47,534 bases of DNA. It comes from Streptomyces hirsutus. Its GTDB lineage: Bacteria > Actinomycetota > Actinomycetes > Streptomycetales > Streptomycetaceae. The position numbers were made by a program, and so were the translations under genes. Under the pieces are notes generated by a model. The model saw only the letters and a program-made list of their open reading frames with translations. It made no database searches and had not been told where the DNA came from. Of the stretch, positions 15,756 through 25,136 are shown piece after piece; position 1 is the stretch's first letter, and the number at the start of each line of letters is the position of its first letter. Location of the stretch: assembly GCF_001418415.1 (NCBI RefSeq), contig NZ_LIQT01000196.1:1-47534 (forward strand). The letters are read 5' to 3'.

Positions 15756-15811
15756 TTGACGTGACATGCGCCGCGCGCCTAACGTCCCGGCAACCCAGTT
15801 GAAACCTTTCA
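15756..15811 (+). promoter_or_regulatory. Rhamnose transporter promoter with LacI-type operator
   Basis: TTGACG (15756-15761) and TAACGT (15780-15785) are separated by 18 bases. TGAAACCTTTCA (15800-15811) follows near the expected start point; its arms TGAAA/TTTCA are perfect. The arrangement mirrors that of the rhaI promoter, so one LacI repressor could control both directions. Confidence 0.65.
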
Positions 15812-15856
15812 CGACGCCGCGAGGGCCGCCCCGCCGGACGTCGTCGAGGAGCCCTC

Positions 15857-17374
15857 ATGACCCACCCGTCCGACACGGGTCCGGCCGCCCCGGTTCTCGC
15901 ACTGAGGGACATCTCCAAGTCCTTCGGCGCGGTCCGCGCCCTGCGGGACGTCTCCCTGGACCTGTTCCCCGGCGAGGTGCACGCCCTCGCCGGCGAGAAC
16001 GGAGCCGGCAAGTCGACCCTCATCAAGACGCTCGCCGGAGTGCACCGGCCGGACGCCGGCCAGGTGCTGCTCGACGGCGCGCCCGTCCTCTTCCACGGGC
16101 CCGGCGACGCCCGCGACGCCGGCATCGCCGTGATCTACCAGGAGCCCACGCTCTTCCCCGACCTGTCGATCGCCGAGAACATCTACATGGGCCGGCAGCC
16201 CAGGCGTGCTCTCGGCCGGATCGACCACAAGGCCACCCGCACCGCGACCGCCGCCCTGATGCGGCGGCTCGGCGTCGCACTCGACCCCGACCGCCCGGCC
16301 CGCGGCCTGTCCATCGCCGACCAGCAGATCGTCGAGATCGCCAAGGCGCTCTCCTTCGACGCCCGCGTCCTGATCATGGACGAGCCGACCGCCGCCCTCA
16401 CCGGCAGCGAGGTCGCCCGCCTCTTCGGCGTCGTGCGCACCCTGCGCGAACAGGGCGCGGCGGTCCTGTTCATCTCCCACCGCCTGGAGGAGATCTTCGA
16501 GATCTGCGGGCGGGTCACCACCCTGCGCGACGGCGCCCGGATCGCCAGTGAACCGCTGGACGGCATGACCGAGGACGACCTGGTGCGCCGCATGGTCGGC
16601 CGCGACCTCGAGGAGCTCTACCCCAAGCAGGAGGTGCGCCCCGGCGAGATCGCCCTGAGCGTGCGCCGGCTGACCCGCGAGGGCGTCTTCACCGACGTCT
16701 CCTTCGACGTGCGCCGCGGCGAGATCGTCGGCCTCGCCGGGCTCGTGGGCGCCGGGCGCACCGAGGTGGCCCGCGCCGTGTTCGGCATCGACCGCTGGGA
16801 CGCCGGCGAGGTCGAGATCGACGGACGCGCGCTCACCAACGGCGCTCCCTCCACCGCCATGGCCGCCGGCCTCGCCCTGGTCCCCGAGGACCGGCGCGCC
16901 CAGGGGCTGGTGATGGACATGTCCATCGAGCGCAACATCGGCCTGACCGGACTGCGGACGACCGTCCGCGCCGGCCTGATGGACCGGGGCGCCGAACGCA
17001 GCCGCTCCCTGGACTGGGCGGTCAGACTGCACGTCAAGTACGCCCGGATCGCCGACACCGTCAACACGCTCTCGGGCGGCAACCAGCAGAAGGTCGTCCT
17101 CGCCAAGTGGCTCGCCACCGGACCCAAGGTGCTGATCGTGGACGAGCCGACCCGCGGCATCGACGTCGGCACCAAGGCCGAGGTGCACCGGCTGCTCTCC
17201 CAGCTCGCCGCCGACGGTGTCGCCGTGCTGATGATCTCCTCCGACCTGCCCGAGATCCTCGGCATGGCCGACCGCGTGCTGGTGATGCACGAGGGCCGTC
17301 TCACCGCCGAGATCCCCCGCACCGACGCCACCGAGGAAACCGTGATGGCCGCAGCCACGGGGAGGGCCGCATGA
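15857..17374 (+). CDS. rhaT: Rhamnose ABC transporter, ATP-binding protein
   Basis: A 505-residue sugar ABC ATPase with two nucleotide-binding domains. In domain 1 Walker A is GENGAGKST, the signature is the degenerate [15 protein letters not shown] and Walker B is [11 protein letters not shown]. In domain 2 the Walker A region is atypical ([11 protein letters not shown]), the signature is [15 protein letters not shown] and Walker B is [12 protein letters not shown]. This asymmetry is normal for the ribose/rhamnose transporter class. It powers import of L-rhamnose with the two permeases and the lipoprotein that follow. The symbol follows the Rhizobium rha naming. Its stop overlaps the next start (ATGA). 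Confidence 0.9.
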   Translation: MTHPSDTGPAAPVLALRDISKSFGAVRALRDVSLDLFPGEVHALAGENGAGKSTLIKTLAGVHRPDAGQVLLDGAPVLFHGPGDARDAGIAVIYQEPTLFPDLSIAENIYMGRQPRRALGRIDHKATRTATAALMRRLGVALDPDRPARGLSIADQQIVEIAKALSFDARVLIMDEPTAALTGSEVARLFGVVRTLREQGAAVLFISHRLEEIFEICGRVTTLRDGARIASEPLDGMTEDDLVRRMVGRDLEELYPKQEVRPGEIALSVRRLTREGVFTDVSFDVRRGEIVGLAGLVGAGRTEVARAVFGIDRWDAGEVEIDGRALTNGAPSTAMAAGLALVPEDRRAQGLVMDMSIERNIGLTGLRTTVRAGLMDRGAERSRSLDWAVRLHVKYARIADTVNTLSGGNQQKVVLAKWLATGPKVLIVDEPTRGIDVGTKAEVHRLLSQLAADGVAVLMISSDLPEILGMADRVLVMHEGRLTAEIPRTDATEETVMAAATGRAA

Positions 17375-18411
17375 CGGTCGTCAGCCCCGACCCCACCCCC
17401 GTCGTCGAGGTGCCGAAGTCCAGCGGCACCCGGCTGGTCGACCGCGTGTTCAAGGTGCGCGAACTCGCCATCCTGCTGGTCTTCCTGGTGATGATCGCCG
17501 TCACCCAGGCCGGCAACAGCGAGTTCCTGTCCGAGCAGGGCATCAAGGACCTGCTGCTGAACGCGACCATCCTGGTCCTGGTCGCCACCGGCCAGGCCCT
17601 GGTGGTCATCACCCGCAACGTCGACCTGTCCGTCGGCTCCACGCTCGGCATCTCCGCCTTCGCCGCCGGCGTGTATCTCCAGGACGGCGGGAACCCGGTC
17701 GTCGCCGTCGCGCTGGCGGTACTGCTCGGCATCGGCTTCGGACTGCTCAACGGACTGCTCGTCAGCCTCGGCCAGGTGCCCGCGCTCGTCGTCACCCTCG
17801 GCACCCTCTACATCATCCGCGGCATCGACTCCATCTGGGTCGGCTCCCGCCAGATCACCGCCGCCGACCTCCCCGCCGGATTCGTCGACTTCGGCTCCGG
17901 CGGCATCTCGGCCGTGCCCTACCTGGCCCTGATCGCCCTCGCCGTCCTCGTGGCCACCGCCTACTACCTCAAGCACTTCGGCAGCGGACGCGAGCTGTAC
18001 GCACTCGGCTCCAACCCCGAGGCCGCCCGGCTCGCCGGTATCCCCGTCCGCAAGCGGATCCTCGCCGCCTACACCTTCTGCGGCGCCCTCGCGGGCCTCG
18101 CGGGCGCGCTGTACCTGGCCCGGTTCGGCAACGTCGACTCCGGCACCGGCACCGGCTACGAACTCACCGTCGTCAGCGCCGTCGTGGTCGGCGGCGTGGT
18201 CTTCACCGGCGGCTCCGGCAGCGTCTACGGCGCCGCTCTCGGCGCCCTGCTGCTGACCTCCGTCAACAGCGTCCTGCCCGCCCTCGGCGTCAGCTCCGTA
18301 TGGGTGCTCGCCATCAACGGCACCCTGCTCATCCTCGCCATCGCGGTCGACCGGATCGTCGCCCTGCGCGTGGCCGCCGCCCTGAAGAAGAGGAACGCCC
18401 GCCATGGCTGA
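17371..18411 (+). CDS. rhaP: Rhamnose ABC transporter permease 1
   Basis: A 346-residue membrane protein of the RbsC/AraH-type permease family, with about eight to ten hydrophobic helices from residue 30 to 335. The family loop [21 protein letters not shown] and the later [16 protein letters not shown], which contacts the ATPase, are visible. It starts at ATG inside the ATPase stop codon and overlaps the second permease start by 8 bases. It should pair with that second permease to form the rhamnose channel in the cytoplasmic membrane. Which of the two corresponds to RhaP or RhaQ is assigned only by order. Confidence 0.85.
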   Translation: MTVVSPDPTPVVEVPKSSGTRLVDRVFKVRELAILLVFLVMIAVTQAGNSEFLSEQGIKDLLLNATILVLVATGQALVVITRNVDLSVGSTLGISAFAAGVYLQDGGNPVVAVALAVLLGIGFGLLNGLLVSLGQVPALVVTLGTLYIIRGIDSIWVGSRQITAADLPAGFVDFGSGGISAVPYLALIALAVLVATAYYLKHFGSGRELYALGSNPEAARLAGIPVRKRILAAYTFCGALAGLAGALYLARFGNVDSGTGTGYELTVVSAVVVGGVVFTGGSGSVYGAALGALLLTSVNSVLPALGVSSVWVLAINGTLLILAIAVDRIVALRVAAALKKRNARHG

Positions 18412-19456
18412 CTCCGCTCTCGCGCGCGCCGTCCGCCGGTCCCCCTCCGTGCGGTGGGACACGGTCGTGGGCGCCCTGCTCGTCGTGGTCCTGCTGCTGT
18501 CCTTCACCACCGTCGACGGCTTCGGCAACGCGCTCAACCTGTCCTTCCTGATCGGCAACACCCTGCCGATCGCGCTGATCGCCCTGCCCATGACGCTGCT
18601 CGTGGTCTCCGGCGAGATCGACCTCTCCGTGGCCTCCACCGCCGGCCTGTCCGGCGCGGTCATGGGCGCCCTGTGGAACCAGGGCATGACCATCGAGGCG
18701 ATCATTCCCGTCTGCCTGCTCATCGGCGTCGTCTGCGGTCTGGTCAACGGCCTGCTCGTCACCCGGCTGGGACTGCCCTCCCTCGCCGTCACCATCGGCA
18801 CCCTCGCCGCCTACCGGGGCATCGCGCAGATCGTGCTCGGCTCCGACGCGGTGACCGACTTCCCCGCGCAGTACCTGGACTTCGCCGCCGGACGCATCGG
18901 TGACACCTTCGTCCCGTACGCGCTCCTGCCGTTCCTGGCGCTGCTCGCGATCGCCGTCGTCGCGCTGCACGCCACCCCGTTCGGGCGGTCGCTGTTCGCC
19001 ATCGGCGCCAGCGAGGAGGCGGCCCGGTTCGCCGGCATCCGCGTCAAGCGGCAGAAGCTGATCCTGTTCACGCTGACCGGCCTGATGGCCTCCCTCACCG
19101 GAGTCTTCTGGGCCCTGCACTACGCCAGCGCCCGCTACGACAACGCCACCGGCCTCGAACTCTCCGTCGTCGCCGCCGTACTGCTCGGCGGCATCGACTT
19201 CGACGGCGGCAAGGGCACCCTCGGCGGCGCGATCGCGGGCGTCTTCCTGCTCGGCGCGCTGCAGAACGTCATGAGCCTCGTCAACGTCTCCGCCCAGTCG
19301 CAGATCGTCGTCACCGGCGTCCTGCTCGTCGTCTCCGTGCTCGGCCCGCGCGTCGCACGGCAGGTCTCCGCCGCACGTGCCGGACGCCGGGCCGCCTCGC
19401 CACCGGCGTCCGCCTCTCCACCACCGGTGTCCAAGGCGTCCACCCCGGCCCCGTGA
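18404..19456 (+). CDS. rhaQ: Rhamnose ABC transporter permease 2
   Basis: A 350-residue membrane protein, again of the RbsC-type permease family, with the loop VVSGEIDLSVASTAGLSGAV and the coupling segment GASEEAARFAGIRVKRQK. About eight to ten helices cover residues 20-320; the last 30 residues are a proline/serine/alanine-rich cytoplasmic tail. The ATG at 18404 overlaps the end of the first permease gene. The pair of non-identical permeases is typical of rhamnose and autoinducer-2 type importers. Confidence 0.85.
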   Translation: MADSALARAVRRSPSVRWDTVVGALLVVVLLLSFTTVDGFGNALNLSFLIGNTLPIALIALPMTLLVVSGEIDLSVASTAGLSGAVMGALWNQGMTIEAIIPVCLLIGVVCGLVNGLLVTRLGLPSLAVTIGTLAAYRGIAQIVLGSDAVTDFPAQYLDFAAGRIGDTFVPYALLPFLALLAIAVVALHATPFGRSLFAIGASEEAARFAGIRVKRQKLILFTLTGLMASLTGVFWALHYASARYDNATGLELSVVAAVLLGGIDFDGGKGTLGGAIAGVFLLGALQNVMSLVNVSAQSQIVVTGVLLVVSVLGPRVARQVSAARAGRRAASPPASASPPPVSKASTPAP

Positions 19457-19492
19457 ATCCTCCTCGCCCGTCTCACCCGTAAGGAATCCACC

Positions 19493-20578
19493 ATGCGCCA
19501 GTCCTCCCTCCGCCGGACCTGTGCGGCCCTCGCCGCCGTCACCTCCCTCGCCCTGGCCGCCACCGCCTGCGGCGGCACCACCAAGGACGACGTCAAGAAC
19601 GAGGGCGGCGGCTCGGCGGCCACGGCCGGCAAGGCCGACCCCGACGCGCCCACCAAGAAGGGCCTGACCGTCGGCTTCCTGCCCAAGCAGGTCAACAACC
19701 CTTACTTCACCAGCGCCGACAAGGGCGGCGAGAAGGCCCTGAAGGAGCTGGGCTCCAGCTACAAGGAGGTCGGCCCCTCCAGCGCCACCGACACCGCCGG
19801 CCAGGTCTCCTACGTCAACACGCTCACCCAGCAGCAGGTCGACGCCATGGCCGTCTCCGCGCAGGACCCCGGCGCGCTGTGCACCGCGCTCAAGCAGGCC
19901 ATGAAGAACGGCATCAAGGTCGTCACCTACGACTCCGACACCACCGCCGACTGCCGCAACGCCTTCGTCTCGCAGGCCAGCGGCGAGGACCTGGGCCGTA
20001 CCGAGGTCCAACTGCTCGCCGAACAGATCGACCACAAGGGCGAGATCGCGATCCTCTCCGCCGCGCAGACCGCGACGAACCAGAACGCCTGGATCGAGTT
20101 CATGAAGGACGAGCTCGAGGACCCCAAGTACAAGGACATCAAGCTGGTCAAGGTCGCCTACGGCAACGACGACGCCCAGCAGTCCTTCCAGCAGACCCAG
20201 GGCCTGCTCCAGGAGTACCCGAACCTGAAGGGGATCATCTCCCCGACCACCGTCGGCATCAAGGCCGCCGCCCAGTACCTGTCCGGCTCCAAGTACAAGG
20301 GCAAGGTCAAGCTGACCGGCCTCGGCACCCCCAACGACATGCGCAAGTACGTCAAGAACGGCACCGTCGAGGCGTTCGAGCTGTGGGACCCGGCGAAGCT
20401 CGGCGAACTCGCCGCGCGCACCGCCGTCGCCCTGTCCTCCGGTCAGATCACCGGCAAGGAGGGCGAGACCTTCGAGGCCGGCGCGATGGGCGAGTACACC
20501 ATCGGCAAGGACGGTGTGATCAACCTCGGCAAGCCCACCGTCTTCAACGCGAAGAACATCGACGACTTCGACTTCTGA
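19493..20578 (+). CDS. rhaS: Rhamnose ABC transporter, substrate-binding lipoprotein
   Basis: A 361-residue periplasmic-binding-protein-like (LacI/RbsB fold) lipoprotein. The signal peptide covers residues 1-25, with a lipobox ending in C26 (LAATAC). The mature protein starts with a short acidic/glycine linker, then LTVGFLPKQVNNPYFTSADKGGEKAL and later motifs VVTYDSDTTADCRNAFVSQA and GIISPTTVGIKAAAQYL, typical of rhamnose-binding RhaS. It captures L-rhamnose outside the membrane and hands it to the permeases. It is 36 bases downstream of the second permease with AAGGAA as ribosome site. Confidence 0.9.
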   Translation: MRQSSLRRTCAALAAVTSLALAATACGGTTKDDVKNEGGGSAATAGKADPDAPTKKGLTVGFLPKQVNNPYFTSADKGGEKALKELGSSYKEVGPSSATDTAGQVSYVNTLTQQQVDAMAVSAQDPGALCTALKQAMKNGIKVVTYDSDTTADCRNAFVSQASGEDLGRTEVQLLAEQIDHKGEIAILSAAQTATNQNAWIEFMKDELEDPKYKDIKLVKVAYGNDDAQQSFQQTQGLLQEYPNLKGIISPTTVGIKAAAQYLSGSKYKGKVKLTGLGTPNDMRKYVKNGTVEAFELWDPAKLGELAARTAVALSSGQITGKEGETFEAGAMGEYTIGKDGVINLGKPTVFNAKNIDDFDF

Positions 20579-20592
20579 GTCGGGCCCGTCGG

Positions 20593-20620
20593 TCCGACCG
20601 CCCCTGTCCGACCGCCCCCT
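20593..20620. repeat. Tandem 14-base repeat after rhaS
   Basis: TCCGACCGCCCCTG (20593-20606) is followed directly by a second copy differing only at the last base (20607-20620). It lies in the space between the binding-protein gene and the mutarotase gene. Probably a slippage product; it might also weakly pair with GTCGG at 20580. Confidence 0.4.
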
Positions 20621-20682
20621 GCACGACCGGATCCGAGCTTCCGTCAGCATTCACCGAAGAAACGCCGAAGGAGCGGTACTTC

Positions 20683-21003
20683 ATGCAGCGCGTCTGCTTC
20701 CTGCTCAAGGTCCGCCGGGACCGGATCGCCGAGTACCGCGAACGTCACGCCGCCGTGTGGCCCGAGATGCGCGAGGCGCTCTCGGCCACCGGCTGGCACA
20801 ACTACTCCCTCTTCCTGCGCGACGACGGCCTCCTCGTCGGCTACCTCGAGACCCCGGACTTCGAGGCCGCCCGCTCCGCAATGGAGGCCACCGACGTCAA
20901 CGCCCGCTGGCAGGCGGAGATGGCCCCCCTCTTCGAGACCCTCGACGGCGCCCGCCCGGACGAGGCGATGAAACCGCTCACCGAAGTCTTCCACCTCGCC
21001 TGA
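20683..21003 (+). CDS. rhaM: L-rhamnose mutarotase
   Basis: A 106-residue RhaM/RhaU-family protein (ferredoxin-like dimeric barrel). It begins RVCFLLKVRRDRIAEYRERHAAVWPEM, holding the conserved histidine of the active site, followed by GWHNYSLFLRDDGLLVGYLET and the C-terminal EVFHLA. The enzyme interconverts alpha- and beta-L-rhamnose so that imported sugar reaches the form used by the isomerase. GAAGGAG (20667-20673) precedes the ATG by 9 bases. It is the fifth gene of the plus-strand rhamnose operon. Confidence 0.92.
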   Translation: MQRVCFLLKVRRDRIAEYRERHAAVWPEMREALSATGWHNYSLFLRDDGLLVGYLETPDFEAARSAMEATDVNARWQAEMAPLFETLDGARPDEAMKPLTEVFHLA

Positions 21004-21031
21004 CCACGGACCCCACCCGAGGAGCCCCGAG

Positions 21032-22456
21032 ATGAGACGACGCACCCTGCTGGCCGGAGCCGTACTCGGCACCGTGGCCGGACCCGCCCTCGGCGGGTCC
21101 GCCGCCCGCGCCGCCGCCCCCGGCCCGTCGGTCACCCCGGCCGGCCGCACCACCCTCGACGACCGGGCCGTCTACTTCGTGTCCTACGACGGCCTGGTCA
21201 ACAACAACTCCTTCCAGAAGAACGGCCTGCTGACCCACAAGGGCCACCAGTACGCCGTCTGGTACACCGCCGACCGCAGCGCCGTCGTCGGCCGCCGCGC
21301 CCTCGGTGCAAGCACCTGGCAGACCGTCAGGGCCGGCCACACACTCCGCTACGACGACTCCCACAACGTCATCTCCATGGGCGTCTCCAGGACCGACGGC
21401 CGCCTGCACCTCCACATGGACTCCCACAGCGACGGCTTCACCTACGTCAAGTCCACCGCCGGACTCATGGACGACCCCTCCGGGCTCAGCTGGACCGCGA
21501 GCCGTTTCGGCGCCCCGCAGTCCACGCTCGACGGCCTCGCCCTCACCTCGCAGTTCACCTACCCCCAGTTCGTCTCCACCCCCGAGGGCCGGCTCCAGCT
21601 CAGCTACCGCGCCGGCGTCTCGGGCAACGGGCGCAACGCGCTGGCCGAGTACGACGGCACCCGCTGGACGGCGCTGGGGGAGTGGACCGCCTCCACCGGC
21701 ACCTATCGCAGCGAGCACGGCTCCTCCACCGCCCGCAACATGTACCTGCACGGCATCGACTACGACCGAAGAGGCCGCCTGCACGCCTTCTTCACCTGGC
21801 GGGAGCAGAACAGCGCCGTCATGTGCAGCCCCGGCGGCATCACCAACCACGACACCGGCTACGCCTACTCCGACGACCGCGGCCGCACCTGGCGCAACGA
21901 CGCGGGCACCGCCGTCGCCACCACCGGCACCGCCGACCGGGTCTCCGTCACCGACCCCGGCCTGGTCGTCGACCCGCTGAACCCGGACCACTCCCTGATG
22001 AACCAGGAGAGCCAGTCCACCGACTCCGCCGGCCGGCCGCACGCGATCATCAGCTACGTCCCCGGCCGCTTCGGCCAGTGCACCACCGACTACGTCGCCG
22101 ACCGCACCGCGAACGGCCGCGCCTTCCACGTCCGCCGCACCGCCTCCGGCACCTGGCGCAAGACCGAGATCCCCGTCCCCCTCCACTCCAGCCAGCGCAC
22201 CCGGCTGCTCCTCGACCGGTACGACAACGCCTACGCGATCCTCCCCTACGGCCGGATCGCCGGCGCCTCCGCGGCCTCGGACCACACCGACTGGACCCTG
22301 CTGTACGACGGCGCCGGTCTGAACGCCTTCGGCGAGGTCCTGATCGACGAGACCCGGCCGGCGCAGGACGGCGTGCTGTCGGTCATGTACCAGGAGCGGT
22401 CCACCGGCACCACCCCGTCGGCGCTGCACGTCGCCGACTTCCGGCTGCCCGCCTGA
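21032..22456 (+). CDS. Secreted BNR-type beta-propeller protein, probable rhamnoside-acting enzyme
   Basis: A 474-residue protein with a Tat-type signal peptide (RRRTLLAG, hydrophobic stretch, cleavage near ARAAA at about 25-30). The mature part has repeated Asp/Trp-containing beta-blades typical of BNR propellers, for example YSDDRGRTWRND, and histidines in RLHLHMDSHSDG and NMYLHGIDYDRRGRLHAFFTWRE that could be catalytic. The composition recalls the BNR_4 family, which includes lyases removing terminal rhamnose from glucuronate (family PL42) and ulvan lyases. Sitting between rhamnose mutarotase and the LacI regulator, it most likely frees L-rhamnose from plant or gum polysaccharide outside the cell. 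The exact reaction is inference. Confidence 0.75.
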   Translation: MRRRTLLAGAVLGTVAGPALGGSAARAAAPGPSVTPAGRTTLDDRAVYFVSYDGLVNNNSFQKNGLLTHKGHQYAVWYTADRSAVVGRRALGASTWQTVRAGHTLRYDDSHNVISMGVSRTDGRLHLHMDSHSDGFTYVKSTAGLMDDPSGLSWTASRFGAPQSTLDGLALTSQFTYPQFVSTPEGRLQLSYRAGVSGNGRNALAEYDGTRWTALGEWTASTGTYRSEHGSSTARNMYLHGIDYDRRGRLHAFFTWREQNSAVMCSPGGITNHDTGYAYSDDRGRTWRNDAGTAVATTGTADRVSVTDPGLVVDPLNPDHSLMNQESQSTDSAGRPHAIISYVPGRFGQCTTDYVADRTANGRAFHVRRTASGTWRKTEIPVPLHSSQRTRLLLDRYDNAYAILPYGRIAGASAASDHTDWTLLYDGAGLNAFGEVLIDETRPAQDGVLSVMYQERSTGTTPSALHVADFRLPA

Positions 22457-22614
22457 CCCCGCCCTCCCGATCTCCGCCCGGTTTCCGTCCGCACCGCCGA
22501 CCGGTCCCGCCCGACCCGACCACCGCCGATCGCGGGGCGGCCGGGCCGGTAATGTGAACGACCACCGGCCGCCCCTCGCCTTCCGCCCCTCGTCTCCTCG
22601 GAGGTCCCTGCCCG

Positions 22615-23634
22615 ATGGCCCAGTCGGTGGGTATCAAGGACGTCGCCCGCGTCGCCGGAGTCTCCGTCGGCACGGTCTCCAACGTGATCAACCGCCCGGA
22701 CACGGTCGCCGCCGAGACCCGGGCCCGAGTGCTGTCCGCCATCGACCGGCTCGGCTACGTCCGCAGCGAGTCCGCGCGGCAGCTGCGCGCGGGCCGCAGC
22801 CGGATCATGGGCCTGCTCGTCCTCGACATGGGCAACCCGTTCTTCGTCGACGTGGCGCGCGGTGCCGAACGCGCGGCGCGAGCGGCCGGCCTCGGCGTGA
22901 TGGTCTGCAACAGCGCACAGAACGCGAGCGAGGAGGCCGACTACCTCTCCCTCTTCGCCGAGCAGCGGGTACGGGGCGTGCTGCTCACCCCGGCCGACGC
23001 CACCGGACGCAACATCGAGGCCTTCCGCCGGCACGGCATCCCCTTCGTCCTGGTCGACCGGGTCGCGGAGGGCACCACCGAGTGCTCGGTCTCCGTGGAC
23101 GACGTCGCCGGCGGCGCGCTGGCCGTGCGGCACCTGGTCGACGCGGGGCACCGGTCCCTCGCCTACGTCAGCGGGCCGCCCGGTCTGAACCAGGTCAGGG
23201 ACCGGCGCACCGGCGCGCTGAACGCCCTCGCCGAAGCCGGACTCGGCCCACAAGCCCTGCGCGAACTGCCCACCGAGCGGCTCGACGTCGCCGCCGGACG
23301 GGACGCGGGCGCGCGGCTGCTCGGGCTCGCCGACCGCCCCACCGCCGTCTTCTGCGCCAACGACCTGCTCGCCCTCGGCGTGCTCCAGGCGATGTACGCG
23401 GCCGGGGTGGGCGTCCCGGACGACTTGGCGATCGTGGGCTACGACGACATCGAGTTCGCCGCCGCCGCGGCCGTCCCCCTCACCTCCGTACGCCAGCCCG
23501 CCGTCACGATGGGCGCACTGGCGGCGGAACTGCTGCTCGAGGAGACGGAGACCGGGACCGCGCCCCACGAACACCGCAGGGTCGTGCTGCGACCGGAACT
23601 CGTCGTCCGGCGCTCCAGCCTGTCGGCCCGCTGA
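22615..23634 (+). CDS. LacI-family transcriptional regulator of rhamnose genes
   Basis: A 339-residue LacI-type repressor. The N-terminal helix-turn-helix and hinge are IKDVARVAGVSVGTVSNVIN and LGYVRSESARQLRAGRS; residues 62-339 form the sugar-binding domain (GLLVLDMGNPFFVDVARGAE, AIVGYDDIEFAAAAAVPLTSVRQP). The recognition helix fits LacI proteins that bind TGAAAC-type palindromes, matching the two operators at 15634-15645 and 15800-15811. It probably represses both rhamnose operons and releases DNA on binding rhamnose or a metabolite. GGAGG lies 10 bases before the ATG. It is 158 bases after the propeller gene and has no obvious operator of its own. Confidence 0.88.
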   Translation: MAQSVGIKDVARVAGVSVGTVSNVINRPDTVAAETRARVLSAIDRLGYVRSESARQLRAGRSRIMGLLVLDMGNPFFVDVARGAERAARAAGLGVMVCNSAQNASEEADYLSLFAEQRVRGVLLTPADATGRNIEAFRRHGIPFVLVDRVAEGTTECSVSVDDVAGGALAVRHLVDAGHRSLAYVSGPPGLNQVRDRRTGALNALAEAGLGPQALRELPTERLDVAAGRDAGARLLGLADRPTAVFCANDLLALGVLQAMYAAGVGVPDDLAIVGYDDIEFAAAAAVPLTSVRQPAVTMGALAAELLLEETETGTAPHEHRRVVLRPELVVRRSSLSAR

Positions 23635-23737
23635 CCAGCGGGTCCCGTACGCACGTGGTGATCCCGGGTCCGAGGGCCGGACGGTCATGTGCTGAACTGG
23701 GCCGCGGTCCGACCGTCCGTTCGTCCCGGGAGCCCCG

Positions 23738-25039
23738 TTGACCGTCAGCTACCGCCAGCCCGGCGTCGTCCTCACCGACCGCCGCTTCACCGTCCCCCTC
23801 GACCACGACGTGCCCTCGGGGGAGACGATCGAGCTGTACGCACGGGAGGTCGTCGCCGGCGACCGGGCGGGCCAGGAGCTGCCGTGGCTGCTGTACCTCC
23901 AGGGCGGCCCCGGATTCGGGGCGAACCGATTCGTCGGGAAGCCGTCCTGGCTCGGCCGGGCCCTGAAGGAGTACCGCGTCCTGCTGCTCGACCAGCGCGG
24001 CACCGGCAGCTCCACCCCCGCCAACCGGCAGACGCTCCCGCTGCGCGGCGGCCCCGCCGAGCAGGCCGACTACCTCGCCCGCTTCCGCGCCGACTCGATC
24101 GTCCGCGACTGCGAGGCGATCCGCCCGCAGGTCACCGGCGGCGCCCCCTGGACCGTCCTCGGCCAGAGCTTCGGCGGATTCTGCACCGTCGCCTACCTCT
24201 CCACCGCGCCCGAGGGCCTCGACACCGCCGTGATCACGGGCGGCCTGCCCTCCCTGGACGCCCACGCCGACGACGTCTACCGGGCCGCCTACCCGCGCAT
24301 CGAGCGCAAGGTCGCCGCCCACTACGCCCGCTACCCGCAGGACGTCGAACGCGCCCGCCGCATCGCCGAGCACCTCCTCGAGCGCGAGGTCGTCCTCCCG
24401 AACGGCTACCGGCTCACCGTCGAGGCGTTCCAGTCCCTCGGCCTGATGCTCGGCAGCGGCGACGGCAGCCACCGGCTGCACCACCTCCTGGAGGACGCCT
24501 TCGTCCCCACCCCGGCGGGCCCGGCGCTCTCCGACGCGTTCCAGGAGCAGGCCCAGGGCCTGCTCTCGTACGCGGGCCATCCCCTGTACGCCCTCGTCCA
24601 CGAGCCGATCTACGGCCAGGACGCCCGGCCCACCGCCTGGTCGGCCGAACGGGTCCGGGCCGAGTTCCCGCGGTTCGACGCGGCGAAGGCCCTCGCGGGC
24701 GACGGGCCCCTGCTGTTCACCGGCGAGTCCGTGCACCCCTGGATGTTCGACTGCGACCCCGCGCTGCGCCCGCTGCGCGAGACCGCCGAACTGCTCGCCG
24801 CCCGCACCGACTGGACGCCCCTGTACGACCCGGCCCGCCTCGCCGCCAACGAGGTCCCGGCCGTGGCGGCCGTCTACCACGACGACATGTACGTCGACAC
24901 GGCCCACTCGCTGCGCACCGCGCGGGCGATCCGCGGCCTGCGCACCTGGGTCACCGACGAGTTCGAGCACGACGGCATCCGCGCGGGCGGCCCCCGCGTA
25001 CTGGACCGGCTGCTGGCGATGGCCCGCGACGAGGTGTGA
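23738..25039 (+). CDS. Alpha/beta hydrolase, proline iminopeptidase-like (S33)
   Basis: A 433-residue alpha/beta hydrolase of the S33 proline iminopeptidase type. The oxyanion-hole motif is LLYLQGGPGFGANR, the conserved arginine segment is LLLDQRGTGSSTP, and the nucleophile elbow is GQSFGG (serine near residue 143). The cap domain fills the middle, and the acid and base appear near AVAAVYHDDMYVDT and VTDEFEHDG. Family members cleave N-terminal proline from peptides; substrate range cannot be read here. The start codon is TTG at 23738 with GGGAG 5 bases upstream; no better ATG/GTG precedes the conserved N-terminus. It is a single cytoplasmic protein without signal peptide. Confidence 0.85.
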   Translation: MTVSYRQPGVVLTDRRFTVPLDHDVPSGETIELYAREVVAGDRAGQELPWLLYLQGGPGFGANRFVGKPSWLGRALKEYRVLLLDQRGTGSSTPANRQTLPLRGGPAEQADYLARFRADSIVRDCEAIRPQVTGGAPWTVLGQSFGGFCTVAYLSTAPEGLDTAVITGGLPSLDAHADDVYRAAYPRIERKVAAHYARYPQDVERARRIAEHLLEREVVLPNGYRLTVEAFQSLGLMLGSGDGSHRLHHLLEDAFVPTPAGPALSDAFQEQAQGLLSYAGHPLYALVHEPIYGQDARPTAWSAERVRAEFPRFDAAKALAGDGPLLFTGESVHPWMFDCDPALRPLRETAELLAARTDWTPLYDPARLAANEVPAVAAVYHDDMYVDTAHSLRTARAIRGLRTWVTDEFEHDGIRAGGPRVLDRLLAMARDEV

Positions 25040-25047
25040 GTCCTTGA

Positions 25048-25072
25048 GCGCCGCGGGTGCCGTGTGCGGCGC
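25048..25072 (+). terminator. Possible terminator after the S33 hydrolase gene
   Basis: GCGCCGC (25048-25054) pairs with GCGGCGC (25066-25072) around an 11-base loop, starting 9 bases after the stop codon. No T-tract. Confidence 0.35.
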
Positions 25073-25123
25073 GTGTGCCGTGCGTGCTGTATCGCGTCCC
25101 GGGGCGTTGTCGGTGGTGAAGGT

Positions 25124-25136
25124 TAGTCTGCGGGCA
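25124..25136 (+). promoter_or_regulatory. -10 element placing the PIG-L transcript start at its ATG
   Basis: TAGTCT (25124-25129) ends 6 bases before the ATG, so transcription would start at or next to the start codon, giving a leaderless mRNA. No Shine-Dalgarno sequence or clear -35 is present, in line with this. Confidence 0.4.

Noticed and set aside
14214-15764. Long plus-strand frame across the rhaI gene, and a similar one at 12290-14707
   Set aside because: Antisense shadows of rhaI and the aldolase fusion; translations match no family.
16618-18801. Very long minus-strand open frames opposite the rhamnose transporter genes (also 18329-20650 and 23504-25744)
   Set aside because: They mirror GC-rich coding DNA, have low-complexity Gly/Asp/Val-rich translations and no ribosome sites; the plus-strand frames carry clear ABC transporter and hydrolase motifs.
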